From assembly GCA_009103225.1 (NCBI GenBank), contig RHPI01002048.1, forward strand, positions 409,357-473,356: DNA of 64,000 nt. The letters are read 5' to 3'. Both the position numbers and the translations under genes were made by a program. Source of the stretch: Chlorokybus atmophyticus (taxonomy: Eukaryota; Streptophyta; Chlorokybophyceae; Chlorokybales; Chlorokybaceae). Positions 35,967 through 47,963 of the stretch are shown piece by piece; position 1 is the first letter of the stretch, and each line of letters opens with the position of its first letter. The notes below the pieces were generated by a model that searched no databases, had not been told where the DNA came from, and saw nothing but the letters and a program-made list of their open reading frames with translations.

Positions 35967-38900
35967 TTACACGGGTTTGGGTGGGACATATGGTACAATC
36001 AGCGCGAGTAAGCTCTCTCGGGGTTCCCGGGCCACATCTAGGGCGAAACACGTGCCGCTGGCCGCTGGCATCAAGTACATTGTGCGTGTGGCACCATTAA
36101 CTTCCAGCTTGACCACGCCCGCACGACCTCGTTGCGCCAAGTACTCCATGAACTTCACAAACTGCAGAGCGATTGGATCGTATAATCATGAAACATGCTG
36201 TTGACTGACCCAATGTTGCGTACACAGCACATTACCTGCTTGTGATTGTCAGTGCCTGCGTCAGACACCAGACGCCACAAGCACTTCTGCAGAAACATGT
36301 GACATGTGAGCACCTTGATGCAGCTCATAGGCAGCTCTTTTGCTATCACTTGCTACTACAGTGGTGGACATACCTCTCCAGGGGGTGCACTGCGCAGTAT
36401 TGTTGTGAGAACGTGTTGTAAATCCGCTCGCATTAAAACGTCCAAGGCTTGTGGCCACCTGTCAAACTAACTTTGTATACGTATGCACTACTGAGAGGTT
36501 CTTGCAAAGAAGAATGAGGTACTCAGATGCGAGGCCATTCAGCAAAAGACACTCACCCTTCTGAGCTTGTAAAACTAGGCTCGCAACCATTGGCTTGCTC
36601 AAGAACAGCGGTAACTTTACACAAGTGCACACCAGACTTTGACAGCGAGCCCTGCCACTTTGTCCCAACATCAGGAACAAGGACTGGCAGTGGTGGAGGC
36701 GGAGAAGTTGGGATGGGAGGTACACTAGGCTCAGGAGGCTGGGAAGGTTGTTCCTCCGGCACAGGTGCAGGAGCTACCCCCAGCTGCTCGTAATCCATGG
36801 GAACGCTTTCATCAGGCTCTGCTCCATCGTGAGGCGAGTGCCACAGCTGGTCACCATCAGATGTTGCTTGACCATCTGCAGTTTGAGCGGCTGGTGTGCT
36901 GGGCGCAGGCGATACAGATGAGTACACTCTGCTTAGCTGACGAGCTCCTCCTGTATTCAGCCTAGCTGCATTCTCCTGCGCCAGCCTCTGAAACCTGCTG
37001 CCCGAAGACGATCCTCGCAAGGACTGCGCTAGCATGGCTGGCGTCTGGTCGGATGCTGCCGTGAAGCTGTTAGAAGCGGGCAACTTGCGCACTTCCACAT
37101 CCCACCCTGACTGACTCTGGCCAGCAAAGTAGCTGCTGTTCTGGCGGCTCATGCCACCCTGTCGCCGGGTCGCATCGGTTGCAGTCTGTTCTGCGGCATC
37201 AGGACTGCCCTGCCCTGAATCTCCCAGCGCAGCGCGCCCTGCTGAGGCAGGGCCTCGTGCATTGGCAATGGCTTGCGAACCGGGTGTGAGCAGGGTGGGA
37301 ATGGAGTTGACCCCGCGTGGTCCCTTGAACTCGACGGAGATTGTCAGCTGCCCAAACCGCTTGCCATGTAGTTTTGCTTTAGCCGCTGCAGCATCCTCAG
37401 AGTGACGAAAGTCAAAGAAAGCGCAGGCAGCCGACCGCAAGAACCTTGAACTGTTAATCGGTCCGTGCTGAGCGAAAGCTTCTATGAGGTCATCTTCGCG
37501 CACATCTGGCCCAACGCCACCTACCCAGAGATGCCTTGATGAAGATGTGCGAAGCTCTGGCTTCACGCTTCTTGACCTTGATCTGGATGACCTTGGGTTG
37601 TCGGCAGCAGCTGAGCGTGCTTCTCTCTCTGTGCATAGCAGGTTGAGCGCAGTGACTGTGTCTGCAAGGCTTGCAAATTCCAAGAGTATCGCATTGGCAA
37701 ACACAAATATAATGACGCTCTGAACAGTCAGTCCTGTTGCAGAGACCTCCGCGAGCACAGCTTCTTTCAATGAGTGGCTGCTGATGTCACCGACCCACAA
37801 GTATGGGTCGGTGATTGTGGAAAGTGCATTGCCACTGGAGTCGGTAAACTTCACTTGCAGCTCATGACCCCATCGCAGCGCACCATGCAAAGCCTGCCGT
37901 ATGCGTGCCGCGTCTTGAACTGTTGCTGCTGTGACAGTTGCTGACTTCAGCTCTAACTTCAAATTGACGATTTCCGCAGTGGCTGCATGCTGCTTCAATT
38001 CCGCCACGAGCAACTCCTTCGTGACGGCTGACCCCAAGGAAGTGATAGTGACATGCTTTGTGGCATACAGCACATTGGACGCTTGCTGCTCTTTTTCGTC
38101 ACGAGGCGTAGCTGCTGTTGGCACTCTCTCAGCGCCAACTGTTGCCTCACTCAAATCACTGTCACGCCGTCGCGGACCGGGTGATGCTGTAACTGGCTCG
38201 GGCTTCGCAACTGCTGCTGCAGCAGGCGCAGCATCACCCTCGACCTTTACCGCTTTCGTGGTGAATGGGCTGTGACTAGGCTGCTCAGCATCGCCTGAAT
38301 AGCGCTCTCGCTTTACATCTATGTGCAAGGTGGGTGGGCTGCGTCGTGGTGAAGGTGGCTTAACGGGTGACTCCTTCTGCTCCTGTTTCACTGCCATGCC
38401 ACTCACTGGCGGGTGAACAGGAGATGACAAGTCTGTGAAGCTGGACAAGCGATTTAAGAGGGGCTCAAGCAGAGAACTCTCAGTTTTGCCTGCAAATTCT
38501 GCCTCTTGAGCCTTTGCCGTAAGCCAACGCACAAGACCAGGTGAGTGGTGCAGAACCTGTAAAGGCGTTGACTAGTCAGAAACAGCTCAGACCATCTGCT
38601 GCAGGCAGCAACTGTCACACATACACAGCTACACATGCAAGCACACACCGGCCGATTACCTGCTCAAGAAACAAAACTTTCTGTACAGAGTCACCCGCAA
38701 AGGTGTCTGCCTTCCTTAGAAGGGCATCAGATAGCAACCAGACAGCACCGCTCCGTGCTGCGGCTTCTCCGGTCACGGAGTTCATAGCACAAGCTAGCAC
38801 CCCGCGCGGATCAACCTCAAATATGCGCAGCATCGCTTTTGCTGCCATGTCCAGGTTGCCATGCGGCGTGGACGGCTGTTCTGAAGTACACATGAACTGC

Positions 38901-40267
38901 CCGAGATGGCGCAGCAACGATTGACAAACAACCTGTGTAACTGCACACCCGCTGCCTTGGTTCACAGCTGCCGGATTGCAAGCAGCAGCAGCCTCTACAA
39001 GATGCACTAGCCCAGTCCATGCATCCACCAATACGTCCACGCATGCACCAGAAGATGCGTCGACAGAAGCTGAAGCTGAAGCTTCTTGCCACAGGTGCAA
39101 CTGAGCCTGTGCAGCGGCATTCCACAAGGATGGACATGTCGCTGCAAACTTGGGAATAAGCAATGCCGCCAATCGCTGCGGCGCAGATGGACCTGTCACA
39201 ACAAGACTTAGGCAGGCATGCAAGTACTGCATGTGTGCCACAACTACTGCACAAAACTGGTACTATTTCTCCACTACACGTAATGCACACTAGCATGTAC
39301 CGAACCGCCATTATTGACATTGTACTTACGGGGCATGAGGTGTTGTGGCAGTTTGATAACTTGCAAGCGCTGCATACGTGCAGAATGGCAGCCATAAATT
39401 GATTGCACACGCATGTGGGCGATAACGAAGCACGTAAGCAAGGACTGACATTCATGTAGGAGTCAACTCTACCCTCCAGATCAATCGGGCTTAAGGCCTG
39501 TCCAACAGCTGAAGCTTAAACCATTCACGATTGACTGCCCGGCTGGCACTGCATTGCGCATTAACCTTTCACAAAGCCGATTGCACTACATGCAAGGAAC
39601 AAACGTAGAGATGCATGATGGACTGCCCGGCTGGCACTGCATTGAGCATAAACCTTGCACGAAGCAAATTGCACTAGAATGCGAGGAACACAAATGTAAA
39701 CCTCAACAGCAAGCATCTGCATTAGGGTTTGGTCTTGCATGCACCAAGCATTGTTTCAATGCGCCGACACATGTCCAAGCCGTGCACATGCAAGCGTGTT
39801 ACCTCTAGCTGCGGCCAGGATGCACTGAAACGCCTCATCCGCCTTGCGCTGCTCTGCCTTGCTAAGAGCGCGTGAGCCATGATGCCGATCAAGAGCGCAG
39901 TATGCGCGGTACATTGCAGTCAGCTGCGTTTTCAGTTGTGCTTTGGCGGTTAGCGATAGCTCAACAGCATGGCCGATACCACCAGATAAGTCTATACGAT
40001 CAGTTGGTTTGCCCGCTGCAACCCAGCACACATGAAGTCATAGAAAGCAATTAGCGACAAACAAGTTCGATCGTCACTGTGAGGAGCTGCTCAACAGATT
40101 AAGCACTACCCCGACAACCCCTTCACAGCAATAACAAGTGATCGTCACTTACCACGATCAGCTGCGGCACCGCCATTAGCATCAGCTGGCGCCTCAAGCT
40201 TGCGCTTCTTGGCACGCTGGTCGTCGGCGGCGTCAGGAGCCTGTGCGGCACCCGCTTCCTCTTCCAT
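35967..40267 (-). CDS. API5-like helical repeat fused to three RRMs and a SPOC domain (Spen/FPA-like)
   Basis: Seven minus-strand exons: 40153-40267, 39803-40015, 38660-39192, 36557-38556, 36374-36458, 36236-36286 and 35967-36161. They encode 1063 residues, with all phases closing. Residues about 45-310 align by eye to the API5/AAC-11 helical repeat ('RLAALLIPKFAATCPSLW', 'AKAMLRIFEVDPRGVLA'). A Pro/Ser linker carries psi-K-x-E words ('AVKQE', 'DVKRE', 'AVKVE', 'SVKPE'). RRM-like domains lie near 455-524, 539-597 ('YLWVGDISSHSLKEAVL') and 629-698 ('HLWVGGVGPDVREDDLIEAF'). The SPOC domain runs from about 922 ('KWQGSLSKSGVHLC') to the end ('FVKFMEYLAQRGRAGVVKLE'). Spen proteins such as FPA guide RNA 3'-end choice and repression, and API5 is a nuclear scaffold. 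The fused role is inferred. Confidence 0.88.
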
Positions 40268-41630
40268 GCTTCCGAGTTGTCAATCCAGCGTAACGGCCTG
40301 ACTCCCAAGTCAACACCCAGTAGCATACAGTTCCAGTATCCCCGACAGACATGCCACGCCGCCGCCGCCACCCCCGCCGCCTCCGCCACCGCCGCCCCTT
40401 TCCCCGCAGCTGGGCATGCAGTGGGAGTTTGGCAGAGTTGCCTGTCAGTTTTTGCCGCCAAAAGTCGACAGCCCATGTACGAACGTACATCACGATCGTC
40501 ACGCTGTGGGGTGTCGTATTGCAGCGTGAGGATCGTGCAAGTTACGATCATGCAAGTTCAACGACTCATGTAAGCATTGCCAATTGCAACCTTATGTCAT
40601 GTTGCCAATCGCACAATGATGCCATGCTAATCAGTACTGCGGCAGCACTACCAGGTAGCATGCAGGGTAATGCCAGGTGAATGCTGGCATTGCAACCAGT
40701 GTTTGACACCACTTATTTATTTTATGCCTGTATGGCATCCTTAAAATAATCAATACAAGATGTAAACTTGATTGTTTCGTGTGTTGCGTAATGTAATTGA
40801 CGCGCTAAACGCAGGTGCCATGGCTTGTTGCAAGATATGTAGCCTGTCTGTTTTATTATACATGCGCCATGTGGAACGGCCCATGTCATTGCATAACGAC
40901 TTGTTTAAACAAGGCTTATTTGAACCAACCGTCATAAAGAATTGTATCAGCTAAAACCTTATGATTTAAGATTGTGAAGCTTATTTGCATGGCAATGAAG
41001 TGATGTCAATGCGTCGTGCGTACATGTAATCAGCATTTTCAATTTTAACATCCTGCAAATCAACGTTAATTTTGCGACTCTCAAACGCAAATTTTTGCAT
41101 TGCGCATGTATGACATATCATGTGCCTTATGTTATGATACTATGTACGTAGCTTGTGATGCAAAAACAATATGGTATGATCTTTCAAACCTTGCTTGTGC
41201 TACTCTCATCGCACCTTTGATTGCACACCACATGCACACTTGCGAGCCTCAGATGGTGACTTCATGGAAAGCATGCACAATAGCTCGTGCAAAGCTTCTA
41301 GCATGGATTCTCACAACAACAGCTACCTACTTGCCAGCCAACAACATTGTGGTGCGCAGCTGCATTGCTTGTACCAACATTCCACATCGCACTCTACATG
41401 TTGTCAACATGTACATACACGCAAATTTCTTTCATTGCTTGCAAAATCGGGCTGCTGCTGACACCGCCAATAACGCCAACTCCAGCCAATGCCATCAAGC
41501 ACATACACGGTATATGGTGCTCTAGTCCATGGTGCTGGCCAAAGCACATAACTTTGAAAGATTCTTCTCATGGCTGTCAGCAACGCCCTAGATGAGTACC
41601 TGAGCAGCTGCCAGCATCTCACTTTAAATG
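40268..41630. other. Intergenic
   Basis: The upstream region of the API5-SPOC gene includes a (CCG)n-like stretch at 40350-40410. Bases 40560-41630 are AT-richer and hold only short frames without domains. Confidence 0.6.
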
Positions 41631-42179
41631 TCAGAACATCACCACATATGGTTTTGCCTCCACTCCACCAATGTCCTGAAGCGCCAGCGGCTGGTCCCAC
41701 ACAGTCTGTGCGCTACTGTTGGGGCCTTTGGCAAGCCAAGTGGTGCGTGCACGGGATTGAGGTGCTATTATCGCGCCAACCACGGGTGGCGGCTTGCCTG
41801 GCAACGATTGAGTGCCATTGCTGCTCGGCTCTGAGACAGCAACTGCAACCGAATTGGGCGGGAGTCCCTCTGAAGGTACTCCAGCTGTTGTAAGCTTGCG
41901 TGACCGTTTCTCTGTGCAACAACTCAGACCTTTTGTACCGCGCTAGTCTTGTACTGAAACAAGACAACGCACACAACTGTGCATGCTTGAAACACGAATG
42001 ACACCCAGACAAAGGTGAGCGAACACCAGACCTTCTCGTTCCCGTCGTTTTCTTTCCTTCTTCTCCTGTCGCTTCCGTTTCTGCAGCACGCAGGCTGCAT
42101 TCAGCAGACTGACCACTTGCTGCGTGTGCTTTTCAGTAAAGGGGAAATGCTTGCAAAATGTTGGTTCATGGATGCCCAT
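41631..42179 (-). CDS. Small protein of unknown function with a Lys/Arg-rich helix
   Basis: Two minus-strand exons (42032-42179 and 41631-41884) join in phase to give 133 residues. The first exon encodes 'CKHFPFTEKHTQQVVSLL' and then a strongly basic helix 'QKRKRQEKKERKRREREA' that may be a nuclear signal. The second is Pro/Ser-rich and ends 'IGGVEAKPYVVMF' before TGA. I do not recognise the family. The ATG at 42179 is the first after an in-frame TGA 12 codons upstream, but an upstream exon could still be spliced in, so this may be the C-terminal half of a larger protein. Confidence 0.5.
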
Positions 42180-43319
42180 ACATTTGCGTGGTGTTGCATA
42201 TCACGTGGAAGCAAGAGACCAGCAAGCCAAGTCTACACAGAACGACATGTATCCGCCAGGTCTGTTGCGATGCAAACCGCTCATTGTAGTTGCCCAGCAC
42301 AGAGGCAACGCGTGCATTGTGCATCACAGACCACCATCCGGTTGCAGAACATAGCCGATGTCTACTGAATGCAGCAGCATGAATATGCATGCAATGGAAT
42401 AAATAAGCAGACAAGTGATTTGCGTACGACAACATGCTTGCGTTTGCTACTCTGAGTCAAAGATGGTCTGGGCCTCCAAGCATCATATCTGCAAAGAGAG
42501 GAGCTCAGATAAGGATGCAACCTTTTCAGCGCGGATGAGCTCTTCAAACACCGGCCGCGGGAGGCAGCGCGACATAGGACTGGCCCGGCGGCTGCTGCTG
42601 TGGCGGCGGCGCGGCGGCGGCGGCTACAGCAGAGGCGCGGGCGCCGCAGAGACATTCCGTCACCGCCGCCGCCGCCCGCTTCGGGGCGCCGGGGCTCACG
42701 CCCACCTCCTCCAGCTGATTCACCTCCTCCAGCGGCACGGGTTGCTGCCGTCAAGGCTGTAGTGGCTACTGATCCTCACGCCCCACGAGTCTGCTGATTC
42801 AAAGAGGAGAGTGTATCCGTGTCGTCCGCCTTCACCACCGCCGGCGACTCCGCCACCACCACCGCCGCCGTCGCCGCCACCGCCGCCGCGGATGCCGCAG
42901 CAGCGAGGCATTGTTGCCAGATCTACCACTGCGCTATTTGATCGACCCCGCAAAAACCCTAGCAAATGACGGCAAGGCCCCTGCAATATATACTGACGAG
43001 CCGCACACAAGCCGTGCCGTTTGCGCAGCGTAGGGCAACTTGCGCTGCAAACCCTTGCAGCCGGTAGTTGTCGCTGCAGCAGTGCGCCTCCTCCGCCGCG
43101 GCGTCCAGGTTGGCGGTAGTGGCGACGGTCGTCTGCCGCTGTGGGGTGAGACTGTGTTGTTGTTTTGCCTGCTCTTGCTGCTCCATGTGTGGTCTGCTGC
43201 TTTGGCGGCCTCGGGCGTGTCAATCAAGCAGTACCCTGCCTTGCGTGCGGCGGTGTGAGCGGTGTCTGTTTCCAACAATGTGGATATGCGCTTTGCAGGC
43301 AAGCAGACGTCATAGATAG
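42180..43319. other. Possible minus-strand exons and shared 5' region with the SR gene
   Basis: GC-rich with GCC/CGG runs at 42590-42700 and 42830-42900. Minus-strand frames such as 'PLEEVNQLEEVGVSPGAPK' (about 42680-42738) and 'RPVFEELIRAEK' (about 42505-42545) look coding but do not join in phase in any way I could find. They may belong to a gene divergent from the SR factor. Confidence 0.35.
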
Positions 43320-44820
43320 ATGTCGGCGTCTCCGCCACCTAGGGAAGGGAGTGGGCCGCCGGCCAGGCGGGGTCCCCCGGACATCAGCGGGACGCATTCC
43401 TTGCTGGTGCTGAACATCACTTTCCGGACCACTCCGGAGGACTTGATGCCCATGTTTGAGCGCTACGGCAAAGTGGCTGACGTCTTCATACCCCGTGACC
43501 GCCGCACTGGCGAGTCCCGTGGTTTCGCCTTTGTGCGCTTCGAAGATGAGCAGGAGGCGAATAGGGCTGTTGAGAAGCTCGACGGGACGACTCTGGATGG
43601 TCGTCAGATGAGCGTTCAGTTTGCGAAGTTTGGCAGAAACGAAAACCCAGCGTGAGTGCAATTGCTACAGCCTCTGACCCGTGTTGTACAACGATCCACA
43701 GGTTGTTGTTTTATCCCTTACATTTGCAGGAGCCGTAGTCGGTATGGAGGTCACGACAATGGCTACAGGGGCAGGTAAGCAGTTGTATTGAGATGTGTCA
43801 TGGCTGTGTGTAGTCACCTCACCGGGTCTTTCATGTGTACAGAGGCGGTTCTAGGGGTGGGAGGTATGATGACCGGAATGACCGCTATGGCGGCGGTGGT
43901 GGTGGTTATGGCGGCCGACCTGGAAGGGATGATCGCCATGGAGGCGGCTACGCAGTTCGCTATCGCCCTCGGTCGCGATCACGCAGCAGAAGGTGCGTGT
44001 TTGGGCAATCGACCCGAGCTGTCTTGTTTCGACGCGATGAGTTAGCCATAGACGTAGCAAGCGTTGAAGACCTCATGGTGCAATTCAGGGATGTTGTTGC
44101 TGCGTCGCTCGCGTTCCCAACGAGATGTTGTTAGCGCGCCTGCTGCTCGTGTATAACATCTGCGTGCCATTGGTGATGGGGCCGGGTCCAGATGAACTCT
44201 GTGATTGTGTATGGACGCAGCCGTGACCGAGACAGAGACCGCAGAAGCCGACGCGACGACAGTCGCTCTCCCCGTAGACACAGTCGCCATGAGGATCGCG
44301 ATCGTGTGCGGAGCCGGAGGTTGGTACTTCTGTTGTCTTGCAACATTAGCAGCATGCTGTGCGCCATGTGCTAACTTTTGCGTGCAGCCGCTCCCCTGCA
44401 AGGAGGAGTGATCGCGCTGGTGGTCATCGTCGCAGCCCCACTCCACAACGGAATGCTAGGTTGGTTGGAAGAGATCGCCTTACCACACATCTTGCTGGAC
44501 TGTGTGCCCTGTGCTCATTGGTGCTGCATTGCAGTTCGAAGGGAGCAGCAAGCAAAAGTCCCTCGCCACGGGCGCGATCCATGAGGTTAGCTGTTGGCAT
44601 GGTTGATTCAAGCATTGCTTATCAGAATTGGTCAGTGCTCATATCCTTTTGTATTGCAGTGCGTCTCCTGCTCCTGCTCCTGCTCATAGCGCAAGCCCAG
44701 TACAGGTGTGATGTGGCAGTTTTCTGCATTTTGCATGCTAGCTGGCTACATGCATGTTGAGCAGCCTAGTCAGCACTGTGTCGTCTCCAAGTTCCAACCC
44801 ATGCTCGTGGCCAGGAGTGA
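43320..44820 (+). CDS. SC35/SRSF2-like serine/arginine-rich splicing factor
   Basis: Exons: 43320-43651, 43730-43774, 43843-43992, 44221-44319, 44388-44459, 44535-44585 and 44660-44705, with a probable last exon 44770-44820. The total is 281 residues if the last exon is right. One RRM spans residues about 28-105, with RNP2 'LLVLNI' and RNP1 'RGFAFVRF'. A Gly/Arg/Tyr-rich hinge ('GGRYDDRNDRYGGGGGGY') follows, then an RS domain with many SR/RD dipeptides. The first seven exons close in phase, and five of the seven junctions among them are at AG|N in Arg or Ser codons. SR proteins select splice sites and bind exonic enhancers in the nucleus. The final exon is chosen by phase and a nearby TGA and is the weak point. 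Confidence 0.88.
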
Positions 44821-45781
44821 GGACGTCAAGGAAGTTGCTGATGCAGCAGATAAAGCTGTATTCTGGCAGGTGTTGTGTCTGGCATTTTTGTGTAGCCAGT
44901 GGCATGTTTATTCCCTGGAGGCGGTGTGGTGTCGACAGTCTCCAAGTACCACCAGTGCGGTTGACAGAGTGTGCTTGTCTTTGTTCAGCACTTTCATTGC
45001 GTCTTGCTGTTCGCTTGATTGCACCTGTACAAAAGCCGTTGCATTGTGCAGTACTCTGTGAATCTCCATTCAATGTCCCGCTGTACTGGTGACTGCAATT
45101 TCTGGTTAAGATTGGCAGTGTACAGAATATGCAAGTGATGTATTCAACAAGCACGACACATGCATGGACACGACACTTACTACAACCACACTAACCTCAA
45201 TCACGACTAGACCTGGCTAGATACACACTGGCTACCACTACCTACTAGTGTATGCCACAAGTAGCACAGTAATTAGTTGTGTTCCTGAAGGTATTTTCAC
45301 AGCTGTGTGCAGCGCATGCATACATTCAAAGCAAGCAGCAGCTGCGGCTGTTGGCCAATTCCGGATATAATTTGCATGAATGTGTGCGCACATGCGCACT
45401 GCAGTGTGATTCTCAAGGGTGTACTCAATGTAGGCTTGCTATGCGTCCATGCAACCAGGTTTGGCATAGCATATGGTGAAATAGAGTTTGGCATAGCATA
45501 TGAATGTTAGTCTGCTGGTCTTCCGTAAGGACTCCTTACCCACCCTATCTCCTTAGCCGGCCAGCTGCAAATTTGCTGACGGGTGCATGCGGAACAGCTC
45601 AAAACACTTATTAGTGGCTCATCTCCTCAATTTGAACTGTATTGAACTGGGCATTCGGTAGAACTGCGCGCACACTCTCAGACTGACTGCATCCAACGCA
45701 TTGGGCTGACAGTCATGTGACAAGCTTGCAGCAGACCACTCCGTTGTCAACGCTGTGCACGAGCGACGGCAGCGCGCTTGC
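44821..45781. other. Intergenic
   Basis: No gene is visible between the SR factor and the glycosyltransferase. Confidence 0.6.
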
Positions 45782-47171
45782 ATGGCGGCAGGCGGCGGCG
45801 GCGGCGCTGAAGCCCGGCGCAGCACTATCTCCGTGGTCATCCCTGCGTTGAATGAGGCGGAGGGCGTGGGGCGCGCGATCGACAGCGCCAGGGACGGAGG
45901 GGCGGCTCTGGAGGTGATTGTGGTGGACGGCGGGTCCGCAGACGCCACCGCCGCCGTGGCCGCCGCTCACAAGGCCACCGTCCTTGCCGGCGTCGGCAGG
46001 GGCCGCGCCCTGCAGATGAACGCCGGGGCCGCTGCGGCCAAGGGCGACACCCTGCTGTTTCTCCACGCCGACAGCGCCCTGCCCAATGGCTGGTCGGCCT
46101 GCGTGCGCAGCGCCATGGATGAGCAGCCCACCTCGCCCTCGTCCTCCTCCTTGTCGTTGCCCTTGTCGTCGTCAGCATTCGGCAGGAGGAGAAAGCGAAC
46201 GTGGGGGGCATTCGAAGCCATGCGGCTTGAGGTGGACGGCTGGGGTTTTCGGATGGTGGAGGCTGGCGCACGCCTGCGCACTCTCCTCCTCGGCCTGCCC
46301 TACGGAGGTCTGCCAAGAGTGTCCCTGCTCTGCCCGCGTGCCAATACTGCTGCTCTGCTTGCTGTGACCGGTGCCTGAGGTGCGCAAAGGCCAAACTCAA
46401 AGATAACAATAGCAGTAATAGTAACAGTAACATCACACGTGACATGTAACAAAAATCACAGCATTCCTTTCTGCACAGTAATGCCATTCAACCTAATGCC
46501 CCGCAGCAGCATGTGCGGACAATACACCAAGTCGTAATTCGAAGTCCTTTGTGCACTTGCATGCGTCTTCAGAGCGGCTGGCGTGTGATGGTGCTTTCAA
46601 GCGTCCATTTACGATTCTGTGCTTATATATTATTGACCGTGTCCTGTAGATGGCCCTGCATATTCTGACTGCACATATGCGGGTCAAGCAAGCCAATCTG
46701 TGCCTGTGGCAGATCAAGCGCTGTTTGTGGATTCTGAGGCTTTCAAGGCCATTGGCGGATATGACGAGCGATTGGCACTCATGGAGGATTATCAACTGGT
46801 GAGTGCTCTGCGCGCTGCAAATCGCTTGTGACCATTACTCGGCGCACATGATGCATAGCTCCCACTCGCTCCACCATATGACAGGTACACCGGCTTCGCC
46901 ACACCTTTGGCCGCCCCGCACTTGTGCCCAGCAACAAGCCTGTCCTCACTTCAGCGCGTCGCTGGCTTCAGCATGGTATCGTGCGCACTACGGTAAGGCG
47001 GCATGCACACCTCCTTCTTGTGGTAGCCATGCCTCCTTTGTGCAACAGCGTGTTTACATCAGCATCATGTAGGTGATGAACCAGTTCATTATTACGGCGT
47101 ACTGGCTGGGAGTCCCCACAAGCACACTGGCACAGTGGTACCGCAATGCTGCTCCTCGCAAGGCTGTCTGA
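45782..47171 (+). CDS. Family 2 glycosyltransferase (TIGR04283-like)
   Basis: Four exons: 45782-46307, 46713-46798, 46885-46992 and 47073-47171. They encode 272 residues, with phases closing. Residues about 15-110 are a GT-A fold start ('TISVVIPALNEAEGVGRA', 'VIVVDGGSADATAAVAA', 'DTLLFLHADSALPNGW'), where 'LHAD' replaces the usual DXD. The middle carries a Ser-rich insertion near residues 119-138. The C-terminal half ('DQALFVDSEAFKAIGGYDE', 'LMEDYQL', 'VMNQFIITAYWLGV') matches the cyanobacterial and algal TIGR04283 group. The sugar donor and acceptor are not known. The ATG at 45782 is the first in frame. Cyanobacterial relatives suggest an endosymbiont origin, but I see no obvious plastid leader. 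Confidence 0.88.
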
Positions 47172-47963
47172 GTAACTTCCATGACTGCAGAGCAACACGA
47201 TTCCCGAGAAATTTACAGCAGGTACTGTACCTGTCCAGCAAGTTAGTCAGCCCGTGACTGTCAATTGAGGCTAACCCATATAAGGCTGTTGGCATGTCAA
47301 CCAGGAGGACTTCTGCAAGGGAGTGCTTTCTTGGCAGAGACCGTGATTGAAACACAAACAGTTCACATTAGCCGCTGCTAGTACAGTAGACAAGGACATA
47401 TTTATCAAGAGAACGCACTCTTCAGATCTCTTAGTCCCTACCATTGGCAGTTTTTTGTCGGTTTGACCCACCAAGGCTCAAGGCTACAGACTGTATATTG
47501 ATGGCGGTTGCTGGTGACAAGCGACACAGCATAGTGGTCCAGTCGCGCATTCTGGATTGCGACGTAGGTTGCAGTGTTCACTGATATCTGTTGAGCAGAG
47601 AGGAAGCTCAATTTCGTGCATGGCAAGTTGTATGCAATGCAAAACAGGCAGTTTGTTCACGATGATGTGTGCTGACATTGCACATTCTGGAAGAAAGGGC
47701 TGTGTGCACCAGGAAGGTGCCTTGACAGAGGCATTGGGCTGTCACTATGTAGTGGCAACAATTGTTCTTGTTGTTCTGCGTTTGCAAACATTGTGTCTTG
47801 CGCACGAAACCCTGCAAGTTTAAGTCTGGGTGTGTCGCAACACCAACTTTCAAGTGCTGGCTGCAGATTCAGACCAATTGGCCTGCGGTTGCCCGCTCTA
47901 TACCCGCACACGACGGTTCGCGCAAAGTTTGTATGCGCTTGCCCGGGCGTACTGCCTGCTCGC
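47172..47963. other. Intergenic
   Basis: Tandem plus-strand genes flank this 0.8-kb stretch. It contains no gene that I can support and should hold the CGI121 promoter. Confidence 0.6.
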
